Below are positions 53,696 through 62,020 of a stretch of 64,000 bases of DNA, piece by piece. The position numbers were made by a program, and so were the translations under genes. Positions within the stretch are counted from its first letter, which is position 1. Every line of letters starts with the position of its first letter. The notes beneath the pieces were generated by a model that did no database searches, was not told where the DNA came from, and saw only the letters and a list, made by a program, of their open reading frames with translations. The stretch is from NCBI GenBank assembly GCA_963704005.1, contig CAVPGJ010000005.1:1-64000 (forward strand). Direction: 5' to 3'. The DNA is from AC-32 sp963704005 (GTDB taxonomy: Bacteria > Actinomycetota > Thermoleophilia > Gaiellales > Gaiellaceae).

Positions 53696-54730
53696 TCAGA
53701 ACCACCCTCGCCGCCTGAACATGACCAGGAGGATCACGAGCGCCACGAGCTCGGTGCCGACGCCGACCCCGACGAACGCCTCCCAGCTCCCGATGCTCCT
53801 GACCAGGTAGCCGAAGTTCTGGCCGAAGAAGCCGGTCAGCCAGGCCAGGGGCAGGAAGATGGTCGCGATCACCGCCAGCTGCTTCATGACCGCATTGAGC
53901 CGATTCGAGACCGTCGAGAGGTACACGTCCATCGCGCTGGTCAGCAGGTCGCGGTAGCTGTCGATCAGGTCGCTGATCCGGATCAGGTGGTCGTAGACGT
54001 CTCGGAAGTAGCGCTCGTCGCCCTCCACCAGCCCCGGCAGCTCGGCGACTCCGCCCATCAGGCCCGCGAACGCGTCGCGCTGCGGGCTCACCGCCTTGCG
54101 CATCCCCACGAGCAGGCGCTTCATCTGGAAGATCTCCTGCAACTGCCGGTCATCGGCATGCAGGAAGATCGCGTTCTCGAGCTCGTCGATCCGGTCGTCG
54201 AAGTCGGCCAGGATCGGGAAGAAGCTGTCGACGAGCCCGTCGACAATCCGGTAGAGCAGCAGCGAGGGACGGTCGATCGCCTCGTCGCGCTTCTGGTAGC
54301 GCCGCCGGATCTCCGCGAAGGCGGGGCAGTCGTCTTCGTGCACGGTGACGAGGAAGCGCTCGGAGTAGAAGCAGTGCACCTCGACCAGGCGGTCGTCGTC
54401 CGGTGAGGCGCCGTAGACGACGAGGAAGACGAAGTCGTCGTAGTCCTCGATCTTCGCCCGCTGGTCGAAGTGCTCGGAGTCCTCGACCGCGAGCGGGTGG
54501 AATCCGAAGACCTCGCGCAGGATGTCGAAGTCGTCCGCGTCCGGCTGGTCGAGGTCGAGCCAGAAGAACCCCTCGCGCGCAAGCAGCTCCGCGGCCGACT
54601 CCCGGCTGAACTGCATCTCGGCGCTGCCGCGATCGTGGACGACGTAGCAGGCCTTGGGACCACGCGCCGAGGTCGGAGCTTGCGTCGAATCCTCCGCCAC
54701 GATCCGATCGTACTCCTCGCGACACGTCAC
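53696..54730 (-). CDS. corA: CorA-family divalent metal transporter with GQN in place of GMN
   Basis: This 344-residue protein has the CorA layout: an acidic/aromatic cytoplasmic N-domain (EGFFWLDLDQPDADDFDILR near residue 53), a long stalk helix (to about 280), and two C-terminal helices (AVIATIFLPLAWLTGFFGQNFGYL, shortened, and GTELVALVILLVMF) ending in a basic RRRGWF tail. The selectivity motif at the end of helix 1 reads GQN, where CorA has GMN. GxN variants occur in CorA relatives and may alter ion choice. Mg2+, Co2+ or Zn2+ transport is possible. The ATG at 54730 is used. A 31-base gap separates it from the hypothetical gene upstream on the same strand. Confidence 0.9.
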   Translation of the reverse strand: MTCREEYDRIVAEDSTQAPTSARGPKACYVVHDRGSAEMQFSRESAAELLAREGFFWLDLDQPDADDFDILREVFGFHPLAVEDSEHFDQRAKIEDYDDFVFLVVYGASPDDDRLVEVHCFYSERFLVTVHEDDCPAFAEIRRRYQKRDEAIDRPSLLLYRIVDGLVDSFFPILADFDDRIDELENAIFLHADDRQLQEIFQMKRLLVGMRKAVSPQRDAFAGLMGGVAELPGLVEGDERYFRDVYDHLIRISDLIDSYRDLLTSAMDVYLSTVSNRLNAVMKQLAVIATIFLPLAWLTGFFGQNFGYLVRSIGSWEAFVGVGVGTELVALVILLVMFRRRGWF

Positions 54731-54761
54731 TCAGGCGCGGCTGGTTGCCGGCCTGTGCGCC

Positions 54762-55403
54762 TTACCTTCGGTAGCGCCGCCGTCCCTGGATCAGCGCGTG
54801 GTTGAGCATCGTCGCGTCGTCGCCCTCGCCGGCCACGACGACGACCTTGTTCCAGACGCCCGGATAGACGACCCGCTCGCTGTACATCTGGGTCCGGAAA
54901 CGTTCCTTGTAGACGAGAGGGAGTGCGTCACCGGCGCCGTACATCCGCCGGCCCCCGTCGCTCCCGCGGACGACCGCCACGAGCTGGCGTGTCTCGTCGT
55001 AGTCGTCAGCCGCGACGAACTCGGCCAGTGGCTGCTGCGGCGATCCACTGCTCAGGAAGGCGACGACGTACTTTCGGTCGCGCCCCCACTTGTTCTCGCG
55101 AATCGCCTCGCCGAGACCGATGTGCACCGCGCCCTCGGCATGCGTCGTGCCGATGAAGACGCGGTAGCGCGAGTAGTGCTCGCGGCTGTCCGGCCACTGA
55201 TACGACTGCCTCTCCCGCTCCTGCAGGAGCTGCCAGTCGTCCGGAAGATCGGCCGTCGATCTGCCGGTCGAGGCAGCCCCCTTCTCGGACGAGCCGGCCG
55301 GCTTGATGATCGGATCGTGGAAACCCGCCCGTCCAAGCTGGACCAGCAGTGGGCCGAGCTCCCGATCCGGAACGTGCTCCAGAGTGACCGAGAATGGGCA
55401 CAT
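54762..55403 (-). CDS. Conserved-looking hypothetical protein
   Basis: This 213-residue soluble protein (start MCPFSVTLEHVPDRELGPLL) contains aromatic- and charge-rich blocks (QSYQWPDSREHYSRYRVFIG, HIGLGEAIRENKWGRDRKYVV) and ends in a likely helix (GDDATMLNHALIQGRRR). No signal peptide, membrane helix or known motif is visible, and I do not recognise it. The upstream region carries an inverted repeat (AACGTAG...CTACGTT), which suggests regulated expression. It lies just upstream of corA on the same strand and could be co-transcribed with it. Confidence 0.7.
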   Translation of the reverse strand: MCPFSVTLEHVPDRELGPLLVQLGRAGFHDPIIKPAGSSEKGAASTGRSTADLPDDWQLLQERERQSYQWPDSREHYSRYRVFIGTTHAEGAVHIGLGEAIRENKWGRDRKYVVAFLSSGSPQQPLAEFVAADDYDETRQLVAVVRGSDGGRRMYGAGDALPLVYKERFRTQMYSERVVYPGVWNKVVVVAGEGDDATMLNHALIQGRRRYRR

Positions 55404-55435
55404 CCGCCCTGCCTCCTACATCGATAACGTGGAGA

Positions 55436-55459
55436 AACGTAGCTCCATAAATCTACGTT
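55436..55459 (-). promoter_or_regulatory. Inverted-repeat operator candidate
   Basis: AACGTAG and CTACGTT form a seven-base inverted repeat separated by ten bases, in an AT-rich patch 33-56 bases upstream of the hypothetical gene. The spacer contains CTCCATAAATC, which also occurs next to the MFS/MarR intergenic region at about 59944. Confidence 0.5.
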
Positions 55460-55618
55460 GTCAAGAAAGCTGCTAGAGTGCGTGGTGCGCAAGGTCACCC
55501 ACACGGAAGCCGTCGAGGCTCCGAGATTCCCTCTTCGACTGTCAGATCGGGCCTGAGTGCACCAGGAGGACTAAAGAGCCGGTTCTCCATCCAGCACCGT
55601 GACAGTTAGGAGCATCAG

Positions 55619-55930
55619 ATGTATGCCACCGTCAGACGCTACGAGGGTGTCGACCAGGCTCGCACCGACGAGCTGATCAAGAAGGTCGACGAGAGCCTCC
55701 TTCCCAGCCTGAGCAAGTTGCCGGGCTTCGAGGGCTACTACCTCATCGAGGCCGGCAACGGCGTCATGAGCTCGATCGGCTTCTTCGACACCTCGACACA
55801 CGCCGACGAGTCGACTCGCGTCGCAGCCACCTGGGTGCGCGACGAGAAGCTCGAGACGGCACTACCGAATCCGCCGAAGATCACCGACGGCAAAGTGATC
55901 GCGCACAAGAACGGTTTCGTCCGGGCGTAA
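55619..55930 (+). CDS. Small dimeric alpha/beta-barrel (ABM-like) protein
   Basis: This 103-residue protein has the strand-helix-strand pattern of stress-responsive dimeric barrels: MYATVRRYEGV, the helix TDELIKKVDESLLPSLSKL, then FEGYYLIEAGNGVMSSIGFF and a second half of similar layout ending DGKVIAHKNGFVRA. There are no obvious catalytic residues. The ATG follows TTAGGAG closely. A strong terminator lies 27 bases after the stop, so it is a single-gene unit, divergent from the hypothetical/corA pair. Relatives of this fold occur at 60684-60965 and (broken) at 38253-38574. Confidence 0.85.
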   Translation: MYATVRRYEGVDQARTDELIKKVDESLLPSLSKLPGFEGYYLIEAGNGVMSSIGFFDTSTHADESTRVAATWVRDEKLETALPNPPKITDGKVIAHKNGFVRA

Positions 55931-55956
55931 CAGCTCGAGACGATTCGAGGACGCCG

Positions 55957-55980
55957 GAAGGCCCGCGTTTGCGGGCCTTC
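55957..55980 (+). terminator. Strong hairpin terminator
   Basis: A perfect 10-base stem (GAAGGCCCGC / GCGGGCCTTC) with a GTTT loop follows the ABM-like gene by 26 bases and is followed by TGTCGTCT. Confidence 0.85.
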
Positions 55981-56020
55981 TGTCGTCTCGGCTCCATTCT
56001 CCCTCCGAGACACGGCGGCT

Positions 56021-56261
56021 AGATGGTGTTCGCCGGCACCGCCGTCAACCCGGGCGGCGCGCAGGGCCTGGTGCACGGCTCGGCGGCGTTCTTCGGCAAG
56101 CAGGTCGCGGCCGGAATCGGCTGCTCGGCCACGCGTTCGGCTTCACCTACGCGATGCTGAAGGTGATCGACCTGATCACGCCGGTCCGAGTCGGCGTCGA
56201 AGCGGAGGAAGGCCTCGACGCCGCGATGCACGGCGAAGAGGCCTTGGCGCTCGGCGTTTAG
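56021..56261 (+). pseudogene. C-terminal remnant of an ammonium transporter gene
   Basis: The translation VFAGTAVNPGGAQGLVHGSAAFFGKQVAAG matches in outline the last extracellular loop and helix of Amt proteins (given here as VFAGTAVNPGG plus GSAAFFGKQVAAG). After one shift near 56130 it continues GHAFGFTYAMLKVIDLITPVR and the cytoplasmic tail RVGVEAEEGLDAAMHGEEA, very typical of Amt C-termini. A TAG codon directly precedes the first ATG and no earlier Amt sequence exists, because a terminator of another gene lies 40 bases upstream. Only about 80 of roughly 430 codons remain, so this is a deletion relic. Confidence 0.75.
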
Positions 56262-56283
56262 GGCGGGCGTATGATCGCCCGCT

Positions 56284-58467
56284 GTGGCTGATCTCGCAGC
56301 GCTGAAGAGCGCCGCTCGGGCCGCGATCGTCATGCCCGCGGTGTTCGCGCTGACGGACAAGGTGATCCAGCAGCCGCAGACGTCCCTGGTCGCGGCCTTC
56401 GGGTCGTTCGCGCTGCTCGTTCTCGTCGACTTCGGCGGCCCGCCCCGGACGCGGCTGCTCGCCTACCTCGGGCTGGCGGCCGTCGGCGCTCTCTTCATCA
56501 CCCTCGGGACGCTCTGCTCGCGCAACGAGTGGCTGGCGGCCGGGGCGATGGCGGTCGTCGGCTTCGTGACGCTGTTGTCCGGAGCGATCAACGGGTATTT
56601 CGCCGCAGCCTCGACCGGGGCGCTGCTGACCTTCGTCCTGCCGGTGACGCTGCCGGCGCCGAGCTCGGCGATCCCGGACCGGCTCGAGGGCTGGGCGATC
56701 GCGGCCGGCGCCGGCATCTGCGCTGTGATGCTTCTCTGGCCACCTCGCCGCCGGGCCGACCTCCGGCTGGCCGCCGCCTCGACGTTGTCGTCGGTGGCCG
56801 AGCTCCTGGAGGCCGGCCGCGACGAGCAGTCCGAACGGGCGACCGGTGCCCGCGAAGCGGTCGACGGGCTCGGCCGGCGCCTCCAGGGAACCCAGCACCG
56901 CCCGACGGGCCCGGTCGGCCCGATGGCGGCGCTCGCCTCGCTCCCCGACGAGCTTGACTGGCTCCTCTCGTTCCTCGCGCCGTCCGACGAGCTGCCCGCT
57001 CTCGACCTCGTCTGCGCCGAGGACGAGGAGGCGCTGGCTGCCGCCGCGGCCCTGCTCCGCGCAAGCGCGCGGCGGCTCGAGGGCCGGCAGGAGCCGCTGG
57101 ACTTCACCCGGCTCGACTCGGCCCGGGACGCGGTTGCCCAGGCGCTCGTGCGGCGGCTCCCCGAGCTGCCCGCCGACACGCCTGAGGGCGAGGCGCCGAA
57201 GGCGCTGGAGTCGCCGTTCCGGATCCGCGCGGTGACCTACTCGGCGAGGCAAGTCGCCGGCTACGCGCTGCTCGCGACGGGCGCGGAGGCCCCGGAGCTC
57301 GACCGGAGCGACGTCGCGCACCCCCAGACGGCGCGGGCGGCTCTCGAGACGACCGAGCAGCTCGCGCTCGAGCACGCCAGCCCGCGCTCGGTCTGGTTCC
57401 AGAACAGCGTGCGCGGAGCCGCCGGCCTCGCGATCGGCGTGTTCATCGCCCAGCGCACCGGGCTCCAGCACGGCTTCTGGGTCGTGCTCGGCACGCTCTC
57501 GGTGCTGCGGTCGAACGCGCTCGGAACCGGCTGGTCGGTCGTCAGCGCGCTCGCCGGGACGGCCGTAGGGATCGTCATCGGCGCCCTGCTGGTGATCGCG
57601 ATCGGCACGCACGAGGCGGTGCTCTGGGCAGTACTCCCCGTTGCGATCCTGCTCGCCGCCTACGCGCCCAGGGCGATCTCCTTCGCGGCCGGACAGGCGG
57701 GCTTCACCGTCGTCCTGTTCGTGCTCTTCAACATCATCCAGCCGGTCGGCTGGCGGGTCGGCGTCGTCCGGGTCGAGGACGTCGCGATCGGCTTCGCGAT
57801 CAGCCTCGGGGTCGGCCTGCTCTTCTGGCCGCGGGGCGCCGGTGCGCTGCTGCGCGCGGATCTTGCCGCCGCCTACATCCGCGGCGCCGATTACGTCCTG
57901 GCGACGACGCAGCAGCTGATCGACGGGCGAGGTTCCGAGGAAGCCGCCCGCGCGGCGCGGTCCGCGGATGCCGCGCTCCACCGCCTCGACGACGCCTTCC
58001 GGCAGTACCTGACCGAGCGCTCCGCCGGCGCGTACGACGTGGAGGACGTCGGAGCCCTGGTCGGGGGTGCTTCGCGGGTCCGCCGGGCGGCGCTGTCGCT
58101 CTCGACGCTCGGGTTGATGGCGGACGGCGGGACGCGGCTTCAAAGCTGCGGCGAGAATCTCGAGCGCGAGCTACACGCGCTGCAGTCGTGGTACGTCACG
58201 CTCGGCTATTCGCTCGAGAACGGCAGGCCGGTGCCGCCGCCGCACATCCGCGACGCCGAGGGAACCAGCCGCCTGCTGGCGTGCATTCGCCGCGCGGCCG
58301 CCGGTCGCGACAAGGAAACGGTCAAAGCCGCGCTGATGCTGCTCTGGGCGAGCCAGCATCTCGACAACCTCTGGCGGCTCGAGGCCCATCTTGGCGAGCG
58401 GGCACGCGCGTCGACACCCTCGCCGGAGACGGGACGGCTCCGGCGCGTGCGGCTTCTGCTCGGCTAG
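56284..58467 (+). CDS. FUSC-family membrane transporter
   Basis: This 727-residue protein starts at a GTG 22 bases after the Amt remnant. It has two blocks of about six helices each (residues 10-155 and 375-520), the second with GFWVVLGTLSVLRSNALGTG, the hallmark 'W..lt...vl.......t..r..GT..G' region of FUSC/aromatic acid exporters. Each block is followed by a long cytoplasmic helical domain. The family exports aromatic acids, fusaric acid or polyamine-like compounds. The frame is intact. Its end overlaps the convergent MFS gene by four bases. No membrane-fusion partner is visible, which fits a Gram-positive cell. Confidence 0.88.
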   Translation: MADLAALKSAARAAIVMPAVFALTDKVIQQPQTSLVAAFGSFALLVLVDFGGPPRTRLLAYLGLAAVGALFITLGTLCSRNEWLAAGAMAVVGFVTLLSGAINGYFAAASTGALLTFVLPVTLPAPSSAIPDRLEGWAIAAGAGICAVMLLWPPRRRADLRLAAASTLSSVAELLEAGRDEQSERATGAREAVDGLGRRLQGTQHRPTGPVGPMAALASLPDELDWLLSFLAPSDELPALDLVCAEDEEALAAAAALLRASARRLEGRQEPLDFTRLDSARDAVAQALVRRLPELPADTPEGEAPKALESPFRIRAVTYSARQVAGYALLATGAEAPELDRSDVAHPQTARAALETTEQLALEHASPRSVWFQNSVRGAAGLAIGVFIAQRTGLQHGFWVVLGTLSVLRSNALGTGWSVVSALAGTAVGIVIGALLVIAIGTHEAVLWAVLPVAILLAAYAPRAISFAAGQAGFTVVLFVLFNIIQPVGWRVGVVRVEDVAIGFAISLGVGLLFWPRGAGALLRADLAAAYIRGADYVLATTQQLIDGRGSEEAARAARSADAALHRLDDAFRQYLTERSAGAYDVEDVGALVGGASRVRRAALSLSTLGLMADGGTRLQSCGENLERELHALQSWYVTLGYSLENGRPVPPPHIRDAEGTSRLLACIRRAAAGRDKETVKAALMLLWASQHLDNLWRLEAHLGERARASTPSPETGRLRRVRLLLG

Positions 58468-59936
58468 GCGGCCTCGTCCAGCGCGACCGCCCCGTCGACC
58501 GGCTCGGCACGGACGGCCGGAGCCGGCGAGGGCCGGATGAGGGCGACCACGATCAGCGCGCCGGCAAGCAGCAGCCCGACGAGCACGTAGAGGCCGGTGC
58601 GGAAGCCGTGGTCGAGCGCGGCGCCGTTCGCGATGCCGAGCCCCGGGTGGGCGCTCAGGTAGCCGTTCGTCGACGCCGCCGCGATCGCGCTCACGGCGGC
58701 CACGCCCATCGCGCCGCCGACCTGGCGGCTGGTGTTGATCAGGCCCGACGCGACCCCGGCGTCGGCACCCTGCACGCCGGTCAGGCCCGCGATCGTCACG
58801 GGGACGAACGAGAGGCCCATGCCGGCGCCGCCGAGCACGAAGGCCGGGAGGATGTCGCTGAAGTAGTGCCCGTCGACCGGCAGGCGGGTCAGGTAGGCGA
58901 CCGATGCGGCCGAGAGTACGAGCCCAGCGGTCAGGGTCGGCCGCACGCCGATGCGCCCGACGACCACCTGCGCGACGTTCGAGAGCACGACCACGGACAG
59001 CGCGAACGCGGCGAAGGCGAGACCGGTCTCGACCGCCGAGTAGTGCAGGACGTTCTGCAGGTACAGCGTCAGCAGGAAGAACTCCGAGAACGCGACGCCG
59101 CCGACGATCGCCATGGCCACGTTGGCGCCGGTCAGCGTGCGCAGGCGGAAGATCCGCAGCGGCAGCAGCGGCGACGGCGAGCGGAGCTCGATCGCGACGA
59201 ACGCGAGGATGAGCGCCGCGGCGCCGGCGAAGAGCGCCAGCGTCGCCGGGGCGCCCCAGCCGTGGATCGCCGCGCGGGAGGTCGCGTAGACGAGCAGCAT
59301 CAGGCCGGAGGTGACGGAGATGGCGCCCGGGAAGTCGAAGTGGCGGTGCGCGCCGTCGGCCCGGCTCTCGCGGAGCAGTACCGGCGTCAGCGCGATCGCC
59401 GCGACTGCGACGGGCACGTTGATGAAGAAGATCCAGGACCAGCTCAGGTACGAGGTCAGCACGCCGCCGAGCAGGACGCCCACCGCGGCGCCGCTCCCGG
59501 AGGCCGCGCCGTAGATCCCGAGCGCGAGGTTGCGCTCACGGCCCTCGGCGAACGTCGTCATCAGGAGCGAGAGCGCCGCAGGTGCGAGCAGCGCACCGCC
59601 GAGGCCCTGCAGCGCGCGGAAGGCGATCAGCGAGCCCTCCGACCAGGCGAGGCCGCAGAGGAGCGAGGCTGTGGCGAACAGGGCCAGCCCGGCGACGAAG
59701 AGCCGCCGCCGGCCGAGCAGGTCGGCGAGCCGGCCGCCGAGCAGCAGCGCGCCGCCGAAGATGATCGCGTAGGCGGAGATCACCCACTGCAGGCTCTCCT
59801 GCGAGAAACCGAGGTCGTTCTTGATCGAGGGCAACGCGACGTTCACGATCGCGACGTCGAGGATGACCATGAACTGCGCCGTGACGATGAGGGCGAGTGC
59901 GCTCCAGCGCCGGTCGCTGTCGATTGAGTTCGTCAC
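58464..59936 (-). CDS. MFS multidrug transporter, DHA2 (EmrB/QacA) type
   Basis: This 490-residue, 14-helix transporter has motif D1 near helix 1 (FMVILDVAIVNVALPSI), motif A (GGRLADLLGRRRLF near residue 65), motif C in helix 5 (GSGAAVGVLLGGVL) and the late GVASGLINTSRQVGGAMG. It exports drugs or toxic compounds by proton antiport. The GTG at 59936 is chosen because TATGGAGG lies seven bases upstream. It is divergent from the marR-like gene at 60011, with an operator-like region between, so it is probably repressed by that regulator. This copy is intact, unlike the one at the left edge of the window. Confidence 0.92.
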   Translation of the reverse strand: MTNSIDSDRRWSALALIVTAQFMVILDVAIVNVALPSIKNDLGFSQESLQWVISAYAIIFGGALLLGGRLADLLGRRRLFVAGLALFATASLLCGLAWSEGSLIAFRALQGLGGALLAPAALSLLMTTFAEGRERNLALGIYGAASGSGAAVGVLLGGVLTSYLSWSWIFFINVPVAVAAIALTPVLLRESRADGAHRHFDFPGAISVTSGLMLLVYATSRAAIHGWGAPATLALFAGAAALILAFVAIELRSPSPLLPLRIFRLRTLTGANVAMAIVGGVAFSEFFLLTLYLQNVLHYSAVETGLAFAAFALSVVVLSNVAQVVVGRIGVRPTLTAGLVLSAASVAYLTRLPVDGHYFSDILPAFVLGGAGMGLSFVPVTIAGLTGVQGADAGVASGLINTSRQVGGAMGVAAVSAIAAASTNGYLSAHPGLGIANGAALDHGFRTGLYVLVGLLLAGALIVVALIRPSPAPAVRAEPVDGAVALDEAA

Positions 59937-59954
59937 CAGTTGACCTCCATAAAT

Positions 59955-59990
59955 CGTTGTTATACTCAACGTTATAGCACAACAACCGTT
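59955..59990. promoter_or_regulatory. MarR operator candidate between the MFS and marR-like genes
   Basis: The 74-base divergent intergenic region is AT-rich and has nested inverted repeats: CGTTG...CAACG (59955-59971) and GTTGTT...AACAAC (59956-59986), with a central AACGTT. This is the usual place and form for a MarR binding site controlling both genes. Confidence 0.55.
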
Positions 59991-60010
59991 GGGTGCGCTA
60001 CTCTATTCAC

Positions 60011-60506
60011 ATGAACGTAACGACCGAAGTCCCCACGCATTCCCCGGACCGCCTCCCTGTGGAGCTCGTCGAGTCGACGATGTTCCTCCTCAAGCGCCTC
60101 GGCTTCGCCGCCAAGGGCAAGTCGATGGCCGCCTTCGAGGCGACGGGCCTGCACCCGTACCACCTCGGTGTCCTGATCGCGCTCGGCCGAGGGCTCACAT
60201 GAGACGCAGGGCGCGATCGCCGACTCGCTCGGCTACGACCGCGGCCAGCTCGTGGGGCTGCTCGACGAGCTCGAGGAGCGAGGCCTGGTCGAGCGCAAGC
60301 GCGATCCGGGCGACCGCCGCCGCCACCTCGTCCAGCTCACGGCGGACGGCAAGCGCATGCTCAAGGAGCTGCGGGCGCTCTCGAAGCAGGTCGAGGACGA
60401 GTTTCTCGCACCGCTGAACGAGGCCCAGCGCGACCAGCTGCACGCGCTACTGCTCCAGCTCGCAGAGAAGCACGAGCCGCGCTGCGCCCCGCTCCCGCCC
60501 AGCTAA
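60011..60506 (+). pseudogene. MarR-family regulator with one frameshift
   Basis: The ATG at 60011 gives the dimerisation helix and start of the winged helix (PVELVESTMFLLKRLGFAAK, GLHPYHLGVLIALG). Near 60195 the frame shifts; the continuation contains ETQGAIADSLGYDRGQLVGLL and ELEERGLVERKRDPGDRRRH, the recognition helix and wing, then the C-terminal dimerisation helices to a TAA at 60506. The joined protein would be about 165 residues, normal for MarR. It is divergent from the DHA2 efflux gene, its likely target. One corrected base would restore it. Confidence 0.85.
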
Positions 60507-60683
60507 GAGACCGAAACCGCCGGCTCGCGCTCTGCGGGCGACGAGCGGCTCTGGATCAAGCGAGAGCACGCTGGCCCACGCGGGCGACCTGGTGCCTGCG
60601 CGGCCATGAAGTCTTTGGCGCAGGTCGCCGCAGCCGGTGCCAGAGGCGTAGCATCTGGCTCCCTACCGAAAGAGAGGCTGTGG

Positions 60684-60965
60684 ATGGCTATCGGCATCCG
60701 TATCAAGCTCCCAGGGGTCACTCAGGAGCAGTTCGACCAGGCTCACGATCACGCCAACCCCGATCGCACACCACCGAAAGGGCTCCTCTTCCACGCGTCT
60801 GGGCCGATCGACGGTGGCTGGGGAATCATCGACTTCTGGGAGTCCCGCGACGATTTCGACGCCTTCGCACCTCGGGTCCTGGAAGGAATGACGGCCGCAG
60901 GAATCCAACCGCAGGGGCCACCCGACATCAAGGAGTTTCCTGTCCACGAGATGATCCACGCCTAG
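60684..60965 (+). CDS. Small dimeric alpha/beta-barrel protein
   Basis: This 93-residue protein (MAIGIRIKLPGVTQEQFDQA) has strands and helices arranged as in antibiotic-biosynthesis-monooxygenase-like or stress-responsive barrels: a first strand and helix, then GLLFHASGPIDGGWGIIDFWESRDDFDAF, here cited in part, a helix with VLEGMTAAGI, and a last strand EFPVHEMIHA. The second strand with 'GGW.I.DFWES...F..F' is the most typical part. AGAGAGG precedes the ATG. The 177-base gap before it (60507-60683) holds nothing I can name. Function unknown. Confidence 0.85.
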   Translation: MAIGIRIKLPGVTQEQFDQAHDHANPDRTPPKGLLFHASGPIDGGWGIIDFWESRDDFDAFAPRVLEGMTAAGIQPQGPPDIKEFPVHEMIHA

Positions 60966-61118
60966 AGTCGGGCACCAGGCGTCGACAGGGCATCGTGCGC
61001 AGCGGTGTCCTGTCGACGAGGGCACCCGTTCAGGGCCATTCAGGAACACTCGCGCAGGCGAGCAACCGCTTTCGACCTCTTCTTCTCGTCATCACTCCTA
61101 CCGAGCCAGCGAGGAGCG

Positions 61119-61331
61119 TCAACGGGAGTTGTGGCCGTCCTCGCGTTCGGGATCGAGCACGTCCGGCGTGGGGGCGGAGAGGAGGGAGCTGCCGGTTTGC
61201 TCCACGGTGTTCTGCGAGATTCGAATCGTTTGGCGACGTGCCGCTTCCAGACGTTGAGCCTCCTCCGAGGCAAGCGTCTCCGGGTCGGTGGGGCCTCGCC
61301 ACCAAGACATCAGCTTCTTCACGGGATTCAT
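61119..61331 (-). CDS. Small hypothetical protein
   Basis: A 70-codon frame from an ATG at 61331 (a GTG six bases earlier also fits) reads NPVKKLMSWWRGPTDPETLA, a charged helix EEAQRLEAARRQTIRIS, and an acidic tail DVLDPEREDGHNSR. The pattern of a Trp-containing amphipathic start plus helix looks like a real small protein. AGGA lies seven bases upstream. I recognise no family. The antisense strand is also open but gives no protein-like sequence. Confidence 0.5.
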   Translation of the reverse strand: MNPVKKLMSWWRGPTDPETLASEEAQRLEAARRQTIRISQNTVEQTGSSLLSAPTPDVLDPEREDGHNSR

Positions 61332-61416
61332 GACCACATCCTAGTCGGGGAAACGGCGGCTTCCCTCAAGCCCAACACGCTCTAGGGACATTCCCGCACG
61401 CGAGCCCAAGCGAGCA

Positions 61417-61818
61417 TCACTCGGCTGGCAGTTGGCGGTCCTCGTGGAAGACCGCTTCGACGTTGTTCCCGTCCGGGTCAATGACGAACGCTGCGTAATA
61501 CCCGGCGTGGTAATGCGGGCGAAGACCCGGCGCGCCGTTGTCGCGGCCACCGGCTTCGACAGCGGCGCGGTGGAACTTGTCAACGGTGGCTCGGTCGGCT
61601 GCGGAGAAGGCCACGTGAACGGGAGCGGCCGGGGGTTCCCCTTCGCCGATCCAGAAATCTCCACCGCCCTCGATGGCGAACCCAGGCCCCTGCGAGCTCT
61701 CCACTACCTTCACTCCGAACGGCTCGAGAGCCTGCTCGTAGAAGGCGCGGCTGCGCCTCAGGTCACGTACTCGCAGGGCCAAGTGGTCGATGAGGGGAAG
61801 CGTCACGGGCAGCGACAC
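61417..61818 (-). CDS. VOC-family (glyoxalase/bleomycin resistance) protein
   Basis: This 133-residue protein has the paired beta-alpha-beta-beta-beta modules of the VOC superfamily: PLIDHLALRVRDLRRSRAFYEQAL at the N-terminus (its His is a first metal ligand), FWIGEGEPPAAPVHVAFSA in the middle (second His in 'HVAF'), and the C-terminal GYYAAFVIDPDGNNVEAVFHE (Glu ligand in 'NNVEAV'). It is probably a metal-dependent lyase, isomerase or dioxygenase of unknown substrate. A GTG at 61818 gives the normal length; a second GTG four codons later is possible. It stands alone. Confidence 0.9.
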   Translation of the reverse strand: MSLPVTLPLIDHLALRVRDLRRSRAFYEQALEPFGVKVVESSQGPGFAIEGGGDFWIGEGEPPAAPVHVAFSAADRATVDKFHRAAVEAGGRDNGAPGLRPHYHAGYYAAFVIDPDGNNVEAVFHEDRQLPAE

Positions 61819-61905
61819 GCCCTCGATCTTAGAGCGCGATTCCGGGGCACATTCCTGAAAGCTGGGGCAGGCGACTGTGACGCTTGCGTGGCCGAGAGCG
61901 AAAAA

Positions 61906-61920
61906 AGGTGTCCGACACCT
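61906..61920. repeat. Palindromic element upstream of the REP-type transposase gene
   Basis: AGGTGTC-C-GACACCT is a perfect seven-base inverted repeat preceded by six A residues, about 100 bases before the transposase start. Similar 'GGTGTC-n-GACACC' hairpins often accompany transposases of this type, so it may be its recognition hairpin. I see only one copy here. Confidence 0.55.
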
Positions 61921-62020
61921 GATTCTGTCAAGTGCTAAGTGTGGCGACTGTGCGACGAACCAACGCCGGCTCAGGCGCGAGGGCCGAACAGGCTGCCTCA
62001 CGCGGCCTAGTCTCGGCCGT

